NCBI RefSeq assembly: GCF_008933165.1
Contig: NZ_WBVQ01000001.1
Location: 930,001 to 994,000, forward strand
Source of the DNA: Phaeocystidibacter marisrubri
GTDB lineage: Bacteria > Bacteroidota > Bacteroidia > Flavobacteriales > Schleiferiaceae
Reading direction: 5' to 3'
DNA: 64,000 nucleotides
Shown here: positions 24,769 to 33,425 of the stretch, piece by piece
Layout of the letters: each line of letters starts with the position of its first letter
Numbering within the stretch: the first letter of the stretch is position 1
The notes under the pieces: model-generated
Told to the model about the DNA's origin: nothing
The model's database searches: none
The model's input: only the letters and a program-made list of their open reading frames with translations
Program-made: the position numbers and the translations under genes

Positions 24769-25967
24769 TTCTCATTCAAAAGCTCCCCTCTGGGAACGTG
24801 TTTTTGATAGGTGAATACGCTTCCATCACTATACTGAATGGTGAGGTTCTCTTCATTCCTTGAGAAGAATAGTATCATCTTCAAGTATCCACAATCCGTA
24901 TTCAATAGGTCCTTTGCTGTGCGACCATTTATCGAATAAATGATTTTTTCCATTTCAGCTCCATCTTGATGGGCTTGGGATTGAAGATTCAGATTGGCAA
25001 CATATAATGTAGAATCTCTCAAACCAGGCACGAATCCATATGAACGGCTGAGGACAGCGTCACTCTCAGCTTCCCCAAGATAGAGTCGTTCATTCTGACC
25101 ATCAATAATAAAGTGCCTATTTCCAAAGGCGCTCATTCCAATTTTGCGCTCTACTTTATCACTGAAATCAACATTGGAGAGCAGGGGGATGCCAGCAACT
25201 TGGACTGTGTCGTTATAAACCCGGTAAACAGTGTCCAGCACATTTCCATAAACACCCTGTGTGGTGCCGTCTATTTGGGTCACGAAGCGCTTAGAATTCA
25301 TGTGCGGATTCATGGCGGATTTCTTCAAGTCAAGTCCTCCAGTGGAGCCAGAGTCGAAGAGTACACCACCGTATCTCACTCCATTGTAATCAAGAGAGAG
25401 CACAGGTGCTTTTCTACCTGTCATTTCTACATTTTCATAGGTGCGGTTTCCTCGTAAATCGCTTATGGATCCTACTAAAATAGTGTCACCAGGGTGGTAT
25501 GCCCATTGCGCGTTCCGAATCACATGATATCCCAAAATGCCATCACGAGCCATGCAGGGTATCATGCTGTTCTCAGGGAAAGGAATAATGGCGGCAAGAA
25601 CATCCGTATAAACTCCATTTCCCAATTGTAGGGTATCTAGATTGATCACCGACACTTCGTAAGACGATCCTTGAGAATCTCCCAATTTCATGGTTTTATC
25701 CGATGACAAGCCCAATTCCTTTGCTGTATTTGAATTCAAAACAGTGAGGTTTGCTCCAGTGTCAAAAATGAATTCAAGTGGTCTCGGATGATTGTTGACC
25801 TTAACGTAGACCATCATCAACCCCATCTTGTTTTCTACATGTAGAGTGTCGTTAACAGGGGCATTGACCAACTTAGCGCGGTAGATGTCCCTTCGGATAC
25901 TGGCACTTCTAAAAAGGCCGCACCCGGTGAGTAACAAGAAGAGTAAAGCATAAAGGGAAAGGCGCAT
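24765..25967 (-). CDS. Retropepsin-like aspartyl protease lipoprotein
   Basis: A 400-aa lipoprotein: signal peptide with lipobox LLTGC (Cys near residue 16). Two aspartyl-protease-like halves are visible, FIFDTGANLTVLN near residue 68 and VLFDSGSTGGLDL near residue 205, i.e. one DTG and one DSG. The C-terminal 90 residues resemble a PDZ-like domain (IIYSINGRTAKDLLNTDCGYLKM). Proteins of this kind are common in Bacteroidota and presumed to be periplasmic or outer-membrane peptidases; activity is not shown. Its 3' end overlaps the orphan kinase gene by 4 bp. Confidence 0.82.
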   Translation of the reverse strand: MRLSLYALLFLLLTGCGLFRSASIRRDIYRAKLVNAPVNDTLHVENKMGLMMVYVKVNNHPRPLEFIFDTGANLTVLNSNTAKELGLSSDKTMKLGDSQGSSYEVSVINLDTLQLGNGVYTDVLAAIIPFPENSMIPCMARDGILGYHVIRNAQWAYHPGDTILVGSISDLRGNRTYENVEMTGRKAPVLSLDYNGVRYGGVLFDSGSTGGLDLKKSAMNPHMNSKRFVTQIDGTTQGVYGNVLDTVYRVYNDTVQVAGIPLLSNVDFSDKVERKIGMSAFGNRHFIIDGQNERLYLGEAESDAVLSRSYGFVPGLRDSTLYVANLNLQSQAHQDGAEMEKIIYSINGRTAKDLLNTDCGYLKMILFFSRNEENLTIQYSDGSVFTYQKHVPRGELLNEN

Positions 25968-26025
25968 GGGTCTGTTTGCTTTGAGAATAGGCGAGGCTTA
26001 CCTATGGGTTAAAGTTAGCTCCGTA

Positions 26026-26202
26026 TTATTCCCAACCGTTTCTCTCCGCATTGTCAACACAATCTTGTCGGTTGTGATATCCCTGAGAACTCGCTCCAAC
26101 AATGCGTCCGTTCACAGCGGTTCTTCTCCATCGCCACAGATCGGCTTCGTCTTTGTAAAATTCCCAAGTGTCTCTTTCTGGATGTGGATTTGCTTCTGAC
26201 AT
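26026..26202 (-). CDS. Small YegP-like (DUF1508) protein, 58 aa
   Basis: A short open frame starting at ATG 26200-26202. It encodes one DUF1508/YegP-like repeat: an Asp-Thr-Trp-Glu-Phe-Tyr-Lys-Asp strand, LWRWRRTAVNGRIVGASSQGY, then HNRQDCVDNAERNGWE. The pattern W-x-W-R-x(4)-NG-x-I-x(2)-SS-x-GY is the family hallmark. E. coli YegP has two such repeats; this protein has one. The function of the family is unknown. Divergent to nothing close: the aspartyl protease gene lies 58 bp downstream on the same strand, so the two may be co-transcribed. Confidence 0.75.
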   Translation of the reverse strand: MSEANPHPERDTWEFYKDEADLWRWRRTAVNGRIVGASSQGYHNRQDCVDNAERNGWE

Positions 26203-26287
26203 AGTAAGGTATTTATGTGAAGGTAAGGAATTGGTTGGTTTTTTTAGAAGCTAAGTCAATAGTCCGAGGCTCCAGACGACCGAAGAC

Positions 26288-26320
26288 AAAAAAAGGTCCC
26301 GCCGGGAGGCGGAACCTTTC
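26288..26320 (-). terminator. Rho-independent terminator of the flavoprotein gene
   Basis: On the minus strand an AAAGGT...ACCTTT outer stem and a CCGCC/GGCGG inner stem (one mismatch between) close a 4-nt loop, followed by a run of at least seven T. It lies 50 bp after the stop of the SQR-like gene. Confidence 0.85.
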
Positions 26321-26369
26321 TGCGTGGCATCTCCATGCCACACGCGCCGTGCTCTGCACGTTTGCACGT

Positions 26370-27572
26370 CTACGGTAAGAAGCTATAACCGTGGCGTGTC
26401 TTCCAGAGGAAGTATTTCTCAAACAAGACTTTGTTAAAGTCGTAAAGCACGTTCGGTATCATGACCGCAAAGCTTCTAGGTTTGAAAAGGTGATTACTGA
26501 TAATCAATACCTCTTTTTTACCAGCATCCATGACACAGAGTCCAGGGATAGCGCCCCATGCTTTTTTGATTAGGTTTTTATCTCCTTTGTGAACCTTGAT
26601 GATATTCTTGGCTACAATTTTTCCTGTTTCATCGCTTGGGTAGCCTGTTTTAGGGCTACCAAAAGGAACTTTACCCGGGGTGAAGGGAAGTTTAACATCT
26701 ACTGCAATTCCGGCTGCCCAAACATTGGGATATACCGGGTGACGGTAGTCTTCACCCACTGGAATATAACCTGCAGCTGTTGCTCCCAATTGTGGACTCT
26801 TTGTGACGAAGTCCACTCCAATAAATGGCGGCATCAACATCGTGAATGCATGTGGAAGTTCTTCACCATTGGTCAATGTAATGGTATGGGCATCCATCTT
26901 TTCGACACCAACTTCAGTGTGGAAGTGGATGTTAAACATGTTCATGAAGGTTTTGAGCATGGTTTCAGCACCGACCATTCCATCAATTCCAAAGTGACCT
27001 ACGTACGGTTCTGGAGTAATCCAGTGGAGATCCACCTTTTTGCGAATTTTTTTATCGCGAAGCCACTTTTCAAAGTTGAAGAGGAACTCATAGGCAGCAC
27101 CCATACAGCCAGCGCTTTGGGTAGCACCAATGACTACGGGGCCAGGGTTCACTTCAAACTCTTCAAGTCTTTTGCGAATATCCATCGCTCCTTTTGGAGT
27201 GCCTATATATGTGGCGTATTCCGCAACGCCTGGAGCTACGTCGTATTTAACTTTAGGTCCTGTGGCAATGACAAGTTCGTCATAGTGGACATCTCCTTTG
27301 TCGGTTCTAACCATGTTGTGGTCAGGGTCTACTTGTAAAGCCTCCGCAAGCATGAAGTCGACTCCTTTTTTCTTGAAGATGACATCCTTGCGGATAGTGA
27401 TGTCTTTCATTTCTCTTCTACGGAAAGGCACCCAGATTAAACTTGGAATAAATAGGAATACGGGGCTCTTGTCAATTACCAAAACCTCATATTCATCTCC
27501 ACCGCGGCGCTTTACCTCTAACGCGGCGGTGAAGCCGGCAAAATTGCCTCCGATTACTACTGTCTTTTTCAT
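26370..27572 (-). CDS. Sulfide:quinone reductase-like NAD(P)/FAD oxidoreductase
   Basis: A 400-aa flavoprotein of the SQR/FCSD/NDH-2 group. FAD-binding GGNFAG at residues 8-13, VIATGPKVKYD near 104, and the second GxGxxG-type loop IGATQSAGCMGAAYEF at 148-163. Cys-156 in that loop and Cys-346 (IPGLCVMDAG) correspond to the redox-active pair of SQR/FCSD enzymes; I do not see the third SQR cysteine near residue 120, so an FCSD-like or variant SQR chemistry is possible. The C-terminus is amphipathic and suggests membrane attachment. A FNR-like box lies 72 bp upstream. Confidence 0.82.
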   Translation of the reverse strand: MKKTVVIGGNFAGFTAALEVKRRGGDEYEVLVIDKSPVFLFIPSLIWVPFRRREMKDITIRKDVIFKKKGVDFMLAEALQVDPDHNMVRTDKGDVHYDELVIATGPKVKYDVAPGVAEYATYIGTPKGAMDIRKRLEEFEVNPGPVVIGATQSAGCMGAAYEFLFNFEKWLRDKKIRKKVDLHWITPEPYVGHFGIDGMVGAETMLKTFMNMFNIHFHTEVGVEKMDAHTITLTNGEELPHAFTMLMPPFIGVDFVTKSPQLGATAAGYIPVGEDYRHPVYPNVWAAGIAVDVKLPFTPGKVPFGSPKTGYPSDETGKIVAKNIIKVHKGDKNLIKKAWGAIPGLCVMDAGKKEVLIISNHLFKPRSFAVMIPNVLYDFNKVLFEKYFLWKTRHGYSFLP

Positions 27573-27643
27573 GGCGCGTTAATTTTCATAGTGAAAGTAC
27601 ACCTTACTATTGGGGGATATCGTGACCCTCATCACCTTAAAAC

Positions 27644-27657
27644 ATGATTTATGTCAA
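27644..27657. promoter_or_regulatory. FNR/CRP-like operator
   Basis: ATGA-N6-TCAA on the plus strand, i.e. TTGA-N6-TCAT on the minus strand, one base from the FNR core TTGA-N6-TCAA. It lies between the divergent SQR-like gene (start 27572) and a lipoprotein gene (start 27773), 72 bp upstream of the former. An oxygen- or redox-responsive Crp/Fnr regulator is plausible; none is encoded in the window. Confidence 0.4.
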
Positions 27658-27772
27658 CTTTTATAACTCACTAAATCAGCATGTTACAACATTGATTGAA
27701 AAAAAGTTGGGCTAGAGGAAATCCAAGGTGTGGAGTAGTGGCGTAGATGAATCATAACCCATTAAAAAAACA

Positions 27773-28297
27773 ATGATGAAGTATTTTAACGCTTTTGCAT
27801 CTACAACTGCTAAATTGACTTTAGCACTCGCTATTTCACTAGGAATGGCATCTTGTTCTAAGGATGACGACATGAAGGAGGATCCAAAGCAATCCATGAC
27901 GTACAACTATGCATTCAGTGATGCATATAGTGGGTCTCACGCCAACAACTTTAGCGCAAAGATGGAGGTAGAAGAGATTGATGACAATTCGTCTAAGATC
28001 ACAGTGACCTTGATGAACACAATGGACGGTGAAATGTACATGGTACATGCACACGATGCGGCAGATCCAGCCAATACGCCAAATGGAACGCCGTACAACG
28101 AGACTCCGAATTCAAATGTATTTGTTCAAATGGGAACAGGAAACGGAGGAACCATCACGTTGTCTCAAACGGCTAACATGTCATACGAAGACATCACGGC
28201 AAATTATGAAGCCTTTTTTGTAGTGCACGATCCAACACAAAGTATCAGCACTACAGACATTTCAACTTACCTCGTAGTAGGCGCGTTCGCACGCTAA
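27773..28297 (+). CDS. Small lipoprotein of unknown function
   Basis: A 174-aa protein with a signal peptide and lipobox MASC (Cys near residue 28) followed by acidic SKDDDMKED, the kind of Asp/Glu signature associated with surface export of Bacteroidota lipoproteins. The mature part is a small beta-rich domain with YMVHAHDAADPANTPNGTPYNE, which superficially recalls CHRD or Cu/Zn-SOD-like folds, but no family is recognised. ATG 27776 is an alternative start one codon later. A strong terminator follows at once. The upstream region is shared with the SQR-like gene and contains the FNR-like box. Confidence 0.75.
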   Translation: MMKYFNAFASTTAKLTLALAISLGMASCSKDDDMKEDPKQSMTYNYAFSDAYSGSHANNFSAKMEVEEIDDNSSKITVTLMNTMDGEMYMVHAHDAADPANTPNGTPYNETPNSNVFVQMGTGNGGTITLSQTANMSYEDITANYEAFFVVHDPTQSISTTDISTYLVVGAFAR

Positions 28298-28319
28298 TCT
28301 CTGCGATGGTTTTTGGGGG

Positions 28320-28349
28320 AGAACGGTCAGAGATGGCCGTTCTTTTTTT
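28320..28349 (+). terminator. Rho-independent terminator of the lipoprotein gene
   Basis: AGAACGG (28320-28326) pairs with CCGTTCT (28337-28343) followed by a run of T, 23 bp after the stop codon. Confidence 0.9.
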
Positions 28350-28371
28350 GATGTTGTGGCGTGGGATGGGT

Positions 28372-28441
28372 GTCTGATGTCTGATGTCTGATGATGGATG
28401 ATGGATGATGGATGATGGATGACGGGTGATGGGTGACTGAC
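28372..28441. repeat. Tandem heptamer array, 10 units of GATGGAT type
   Basis: Ten contiguous 7-bp units: GTCTGAT three times, GATGGAT four times, then GACGGGT, GATGGGT and GACTGAC. It fills the gap between the lipoprotein terminator and the stop of the converging BNR-like gene. The last units are the same type as in the arrays at 9091 and 10190. Confidence 0.9.
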
Positions 28442-28446
28442 GCCTT

Positions 28447-29457
28447 CTACGGTAACAGCTCTGTAAGATTAACCACTCTACCATTGCTACCTGCGGCCCA
28501 TAGTTCTCTTTTGTTTGGGGGAGATGCTAGAACGTGAAAGCCTTCCTTGGTGAGAGAAGTCCACATCAAACCATTGGCAGAATAGTCTACACCATTGGGC
28601 CCACAGCATACGAAAGATTGGTCGCTGAGTTGTATGATGCAGCTTCGGTATCCACGAGGAGGATCGGTAAACTCAACAAAGTTGTACTGGCCATCAACCA
28701 ATCGCAAAACCCCTCCATTTCCGTGGGTAGCATCAGGAAATCTGTAATCGCCCCCAACAAATAAAATGTCGCCTTTGTGGTTGAGGGTAGCAGAGTAAAT
28801 GCCAAAGGTGTTACTGGTATCCGTTTGGAAGGTGCGGTTTAGACGAGAGTCTGTGCTTCTCATGCCATTAGCACCGCCTCCCGTAAAGAATGTAATTCGA
28901 GAATCTTCACAGATCAATCCAGAACCAGATGCAGCAAAAGCGACTTCGTTGGGGTGAGCAGAATAGGAAGTTTGAGGACTCCAGCGCGTCCAATTCTCTC
29001 CGTAGTCATGGGTACCAAGGATGGTCCATTTTCCATCTATTGGATCGCCGATAACAATACCAGAGCCGGAGGAGTTGAAATCCATGTTGTCAAAAAAAGT
29101 AGAAGGATGATCCAATTGGTAAACTTCCACCCAGGATTTACCACCGTTTGTCGTTTTCCACAGTATTCCTGGACTTTCAATTCCCATTGCGATGGCTGTG
29201 TTCTCATCCCAAGCTTCGATATCTCTTATTTCGCCATCAAATCCCGCAATATGTCCGGTATCCCAAGTTTCACCAGAATTGGAGGAGTGTGCCCAGAAGC
29301 CGTGCTGTGCAGCAATCCAAATGTTCGATTCATCGGGGGCATCCATTGCGCGAAAACTGTAATTCGTATCACCAAAAGGAGCGCGGTCGGAACATGAAAA
29401 TAGCACCAGTGATAGTAGGGCAAAGCTTACAAGTTTTATGGGCTTCAAGCCGTACAT
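28447..29457 (-). CDS. BNR/Ycf48-like beta-propeller lipoprotein
   Basis: A protein of 336 aa if begun at ATG 29457 (MYGLKPIKLVSF), giving a good lipoprotein signal with lipobox LFSC. ATG 29505 would add 16 polar residues. The mature part shows several propeller-blade repeats with Asp-box/BNR-like motifs (SSNSGETWD, TTNGGKSWVE, THDYGENWTR), as in sialidase-like and photosystem-II-stability-factor-like proteins. Nothing suggests a catalytic site. It probably sits in the periplasm or on the surface and binds a ligand, but no substrate can be named. Divergent from the PAS kinase. Confidence 0.8.
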   Translation of the reverse strand: MYGLKPIKLVSFALLSLVLFSCSDRAPFGDTNYSFRAMDAPDESNIWIAAQHGFWAHSSNSGETWDTGHIAGFDGEIRDIEAWDENTAIAMGIESPGILWKTTNGGKSWVEVYQLDHPSTFFDNMDFNSSGSGIVIGDPIDGKWTILGTHDYGENWTRWSPQTSYSAHPNEVAFAASGSGLICEDSRITFFTGGGANGMRSTDSRLNRTFQTDTSNTFGIYSATLNHKGDILFVGGDYRFPDATHGNGGVLRLVDGQYNFVEFTDPPRGYRSCIIQLSDQSFVCCGPNGVDYSANGLMWTSLTKEGFHVLASPPNKRELWAAGSNGRVVNLTELLP

Positions 29458-29471
29458 TTTGAGGCTGTTCT

Positions 29472-31343
29472 TTGGAGTACTTTCAGAAAAACTGTTATAG
29501 TTCATGCTTAACGCTTAGGTTAAAAGGATTTATCCTCGTATTTTCGGTCGGCTTTCTAAAAAATCGAGTCACTTTGAAATCAAAAATTAAGACAAATACA
29601 GATTGGTTTTCGCACTATTGGGCGGACCGTAATTCTGTATGGGTTCGAGTGACTAAAGATAACAACGTTGAGGTTTTCCCCGGTGGTCAGAATATTCTGC
29701 CACTTCCCGAGGGCGATGCTCTGGACCTAGGCGAATTGCCAACATCTTTGATTTCAGCTGTTTACCGAGTTCGAAAGTCGAGGGCTACAGAATGGTTACA
29801 GTTTACTGGGAGAAACGAACGTTGTCTTTCAGCACGAGTAGAGTTCAAAGCGGATGCTTCGGTCTTTATCGATATCGATCTTCGTTGTCAGCCGAACTTT
29901 GATTGGAGCAGGTACGATGGGTTCTCGGTAGGAGTATTGATCGCGGATGCTTCCAAGAATTTAGTGTATGCCAACGAAAGTGCAGCGAATCTCCTGGGGT
30001 ATTCGACGGCGCAAGAGGTACTCTTACAAAATCCATCTGAGCTCTTACATCCAGACGATTGGCAAAATGTGAAACGTCTTTTTGCGGAACGACGAGCAGA
30101 GGGAAGTAGTCATATTGAAGATGTTTTCCGATTCCGTAGAAGAGAAGGTGGAGACAAGTGGCTCAAAGCCGTTGTTTCTCCTATAACCGACCCCAATAAT
30201 GTCATCACGCACTACATTTCTGTCATTGTCAGTATCAATGAAGAGAAGCTAATCGAACACCGCTTGATTCGAAGCGAGGAGCGATTGAGATCGATCTTCT
30301 ATCGCGCTCAAGCTGGGGTGGTATTAGCCAATTCTCAAGGAAGAATTATTGCGGCCAACAGTGCTTTTTGTGAAATGGTCGGATTTGAGTCAGAGAGGGA
30401 GGCGCGTAGAGTTTCCTTACCAGAGGTGACGGTCGCTGAAGACCGGATTAGGGAAAAGGAGCTTTTTGATGATCTGCTCCAGAATCGCAGATCCCACTAT
30501 AGAATCGAGAAGCGCTACATTCATCAGGATGGTCATACGACTTGGACTGATGCCATTGTAAGTGCGATTTATGAAGATGGAAAAGACGAACCAGTCAACT
30601 ATATTTCCATCGTTCAGAATATACAACAAGCCAAAGAGAACGAACAGCGCATGCTAGCGCTTAACGAGTTGAAAGATAAATTCTTCTCTATCTTAAGTCA
30701 TGATTTAAAGAACCCAATTGCCGCGGTAATTGGACTGAGTGATCTGGCATTGCACAGCGCTAAGGAAGGCAAAATGGACGATGTACTTGAAATGCTGAAC
30801 ATGATTCAAGTAAGTTCAAATCGCGTTCATGATCTCCTCATCAATGTCTTGGATTGGAGTAGAAGTCAACAAGGAAGTCTTACGTTTTCTCCAGAAGAGG
30901 TTTCATTAGATGCCATCATCGACGAAGTTTCTGATCTCTTGGAACTCTCCTGTCTTCAGAAAGAAGTCAACTTGATCACTGATATTCCTAGTGGTACATC
31001 TATTAAAGCAGATATTCACATGTTGAAGAGTATTCTGCTGAATCTCACTACAAATGCACTGAAGTATACAGAGCGAGGAGGGGAGATTGTCATAAAGGTT
31101 GAAAAAACGGGTTCGGGTTTTTTCTTTTCGGTAGAAGATTCTGGTATTGGGATGTCCGTCGATCAATTAGAGCGACTAAAACACATGGAGCCACCTCAGA
31201 GAAGCAATGGCACCGAAGATGAACCTGGAAGTGGATTGGGACTTATCCTCGTGAAAGAGTTCGTCCAAGCCCACGGATCAGAATTAATGGTGGTCTCAGA
31301 AGAGGGGAAAGGTTCAACGTTCAGCTTTTATTTGCCTTCATGA
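29472..31343 (+). CDS. Cytoplasmic PAS-domain sensor histidine kinase
   Basis: A kinase with no obvious membrane segment: an N-terminal region of about 140 residues, two PAS/PAC domains (about 150-280 and 285-400), HisKA with ILSHDLKNPIAAVIGLSDLAL (His near residue 410), and HATPase_c (NLTTNALKYTERG, DSGIGM, GSGLGLIL). The start is uncertain. The first usable codon is TTG 29472, which overlaps the divergent gene's alternative start; TTG 29574 is a reasonable alternative preceded by a TATTTTCG-like box. No regulator is adjacent. Its last 16 bp overlap murQ. Confidence 0.85.
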   Translation: MEYFQKNCYSSCLTLRLKGFILVFSVGFLKNRVTLKSKIKTNTDWFSHYWADRNSVWVRVTKDNNVEVFPGGQNILPLPEGDALDLGELPTSLISAVYRVRKSRATEWLQFTGRNERCLSARVEFKADASVFIDIDLRCQPNFDWSRYDGFSVGVLIADASKNLVYANESAANLLGYSTAQEVLLQNPSELLHPDDWQNVKRLFAERRAEGSSHIEDVFRFRRREGGDKWLKAVVSPITDPNNVITHYISVIVSINEEKLIEHRLIRSEERLRSIFYRAQAGVVLANSQGRIIAANSAFCEMVGFESEREARRVSLPEVTVAEDRIREKELFDDLLQNRRSHYRIEKRYIHQDGHTTWTDAIVSAIYEDGKDEPVNYISIVQNIQQAKENEQRMLALNELKDKFFSILSHDLKNPIAAVIGLSDLALHSAKEGKMDDVLEMLNMIQVSSNRVHDLLINVLDWSRSQQGSLTFSPEEVSLDAIIDEVSDLLELSCLQKEVNLITDIPSGTSIKADIHMLKSILLNLTTNALKYTERGGEIVIKVEKTGSGFFFSVEDSGIGMSVDQLERLKHMEPPQRSNGTEDEPGSGLGLILVKEFVQAHGSELMVVSEEGKGSTFSFYLPS

Positions 31344-32143
31344 GCCTCTATGGCCTTGCGCACGCTTCCGTGTTGAACCAATAGCGCATTGGCTTCTTCA
31401 TAGGGAAGCTCAGTACTGTCCATAATCATTCGTGTTCCTCGATCTACTAGCTTGTTGTTACTGAGGTGCATATCCACCATTCTGTTTCCTAGCACACGAC
31501 CCAAGCGAATCATCACGCCGGTAGAAATCATATTTAATATCAATTTCTGGGCGGTACCAGCCTTCATGCGAGTGGAGCCCGTAACAAATTCTGGTCCAGT
31601 AACGGCAACGAGCGGTATTTCAGCGGCGGTAGTAACGGGAGCATCAGGGTTGCAAGTGATACACGCGGTGAGGAGTCCATTTTTTCTAGCCTCATTGAGT
31701 CCGCCAATTACATAAGGTGTGGTGCCACTTGCAGCAATTCCAATGACGGTATCGTTGGTGCCAATGGCGTGCTCCGTCATGTCTTTCCATGCTTGCTCGG
31801 TGTCATCTTCTGCAAATTCAACCGCCTTTCGCATGGCGCGATCTCCACCGGCAATGAGTCCAATTACCCATCCATGAGGGACGCCAAAAGTTGGGGGACA
31901 TTCGCTGGCATCTACTACACCAAGCCTTCCGCTCGTACCCGCGCCGATGTAGAACAATCGCCCACCCATTTTCATTCGTTCGGCAATCTTATCCACTAAT
32001 TCTGCAATGATGGGAATAATGGGTTCGATAGCCGCAGGAACCTTGTGATCCTCGCGATTGATCCACGTTAGGAGTTGTTCAGTACTTTGCTGTTCGAGAT
32101 TGTTGTAGAGAGATGACTTCTCTGTGATGCGCTCAAAAGCCAT
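31328..32143 (-). CDS. murQ: N-acetylmuramic acid 6-phosphate etherase
   Basis: A 271-aa SIS-domain protein with GAGTSGRLGVVDASECPPTFG near residue 68 (phosphosugar-binding SIS loop with the family signature) and GSTRMKAGTAQKLILNMIST near residue 185. It cleaves the lactyl ether of MurNAc-6-P to give GlcNAc-6-P and D-lactate in cell-wall recycling. No MurNAc kinase, AnmK or transporter lies nearby. It is 11 bp downstream of the RNA methyltransferase gene on the same strand, so probably co-transcribed. Its 3' end overlaps the converging kinase gene by 16 bp. Confidence 0.95.
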   Translation of the reverse strand: MAFERITEKSSLYNNLEQQSTEQLLTWINREDHKVPAAIEPIIPIIAELVDKIAERMKMGGRLFYIGAGTSGRLGVVDASECPPTFGVPHGWVIGLIAGGDRAMRKAVEFAEDDTEQAWKDMTEHAIGTNDTVIGIAASGTTPYVIGGLNEARKNGLLTACITCNPDAPVTTAAEIPLVAVTGPEFVTGSTRMKAGTAQKLILNMISTGVMIRLGRVLGNRMVDMHLSNNKLVDRGTRMIMDSTELPYEEANALLVQHGSVRKAIEAHEGK

Positions 32144-32154
32144 GGGAGATGGGA

Positions 32155-33357
32155 TTAGTCATTTTTGATAAGACGAGCCATGTAGAATCCATCGCCATAC
32201 TCACATGGATTTACGCGCTCCTCCTGTTCTAGAGTATACTCAGGATGATTCTCTAGAAAATTACGGACTTGATCTTCGTTTTCCGATTTAAAAATGGAGC
32301 AAGTGGCATATACCAGGGTTCCTCCTGGGCGAAGCATATTGGAATACCTCTCTAGGATATCCGCCTGTATTTCTAGTGTTCGTTCTAAATGTTCAGGTTG
32401 AAGCTTCCACTTTGTATCGGGATCTCGCTTGATGACCCCCGTTCCAGAACATGGGACGTCTAGCAAGAGGGTGTCTGCCCAATGTTCGTATTTAGAAATC
32501 GTAGTGCGGCTATCGATGGGATGCGTTTTTACGATATTGATACCACTGCGTTGGGCGCGTTTCTCTAATTCTCCTAGCTTCCGTTCTTCGATGTCCATAG
32601 AGACAATGCTACCTCTATTCTTCATCATTTCAGCAAGGTGAAGCGTTTTACCGCCAGCACCTGCACAAGCATCGATTACTTTTTGTCCAGCAGTTACACC
32701 TGTAAACGGAGCAATTTGTTGCGAACCACCGTCTTGAACTTCAATTCGTCCTTCTTGAAAAGCAGGTAAGTGATTCAGCCGAGGTCTCCCTTCTAAGATG
32801 ATTCCAATTTCGCTATCCGGCAATTCGGTCACGGTGTGTCCAGCTTCTCGCAGTTCCTCCATCACATCAGCTCGATGAGATTTTAGGGTGTTAACGCGGA
32901 GAATAACATAGGCAGGAACGTTGAGGTTATGGGCTATCGCAGCCCAATTACCGCCGAGTTCATTTTCAGCGCGCTCATTGAACCACTCGGGAAAACTCTC
33001 TTCAATGCCAATGTTTTTTGGGAGCTCAGCCAATCTACTTGGGAGGTCGAAATCTCGAATGGAATCAAACTTTGGCCAATCTGGTAAATCAATTCCCTTC
33101 CAAAGGAAGTATACACCGACTAGCTTCCAGAGCGACTTTCTCTTGGTGGATGGCTCCATGTCTAACAACCACCATAAGAATCGCCAGTTGCGCACAATTT
33201 CATAGGTGTGTTCAGCAACAAATGAACGGTCTCTAGAACCCCACTTTTTGTTACTTCTCAAGATTCGCTCAACCACCTTATCGGCGTAGATGCCTTTGCC
33301 AAAACTCGTCTCTAGAGCTTCGATTACACCGGCTACAGTATTCGGAAACATTCGCAT
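32155..33357 (-). CDS. RsmB/NOP2/Sun-type RNA (cytosine-5) methyltransferase
   Basis: A protein of 400 aa if started at ATG 33357 (MRMFPNTVAG). An N-terminal NusB-like helical domain is followed by a Rossmann methyltransferase domain with the SAM loop DACAGAGGKTLHLAEMM, the catalytic-site LLLDVPCSGTGV and YATCSIFKSENEDQV, the two cysteines of the m5C-methyltransferase family. The substrate is probably 16S rRNA C967 (RsmB) or another RNA. A start further upstream (33429) would include non-conserved residues and bury the TATCTTCG box. murQ follows 11 bp downstream. Confidence 0.9.
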   Translation of the reverse strand: MRMFPNTVAGVIEALETSFGKGIYADKVVERILRSNKKWGSRDRSFVAEHTYEIVRNWRFLWWLLDMEPSTKRKSLWKLVGVYFLWKGIDLPDWPKFDSIRDFDLPSRLAELPKNIGIEESFPEWFNERAENELGGNWAAIAHNLNVPAYVILRVNTLKSHRADVMEELREAGHTVTELPDSEIGIILEGRPRLNHLPAFQEGRIEVQDGGSQQIAPFTGVTAGQKVIDACAGAGGKTLHLAEMMKNRGSIVSMDIEERKLGELEKRAQRSGINIVKTHPIDSRTTISKYEHWADTLLLDVPCSGTGVIKRDPDTKWKLQPEHLERTLEIQADILERYSNMLRPGGTLVYATCSIFKSENEDQVRNFLENHPEYTLEQEERVNPCEYGDGFYMARLIKND

Positions 33358-33361
33358 GACG

Positions 33362-33369
33362 CGAAGATA
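33362..33369 (-). promoter_or_regulatory. Variant -7 box (TATCTTCG) four nt before the RNA methyltransferase gene
   Basis: Minus-strand TATCTTCG ends 4 nt before ATG 33357. It differs at one base from TAnnTTTG. The spacing suggests a leaderless transcript and supports the chosen start codon. Confidence 0.4.
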
Positions 33370-33425
33370 GGGGATAGTGTAGAGGTTTCGGCTGTTAGCT
33401 CTCGCTTTTGGCCTCACGGCTCTAT

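Noticed and set aside
26589-27338. 249-codon open frame on the plus strand
   Set aside because: Antisense to the SQR-like gene, whose flavoprotein motifs are clear; the shadow has none.
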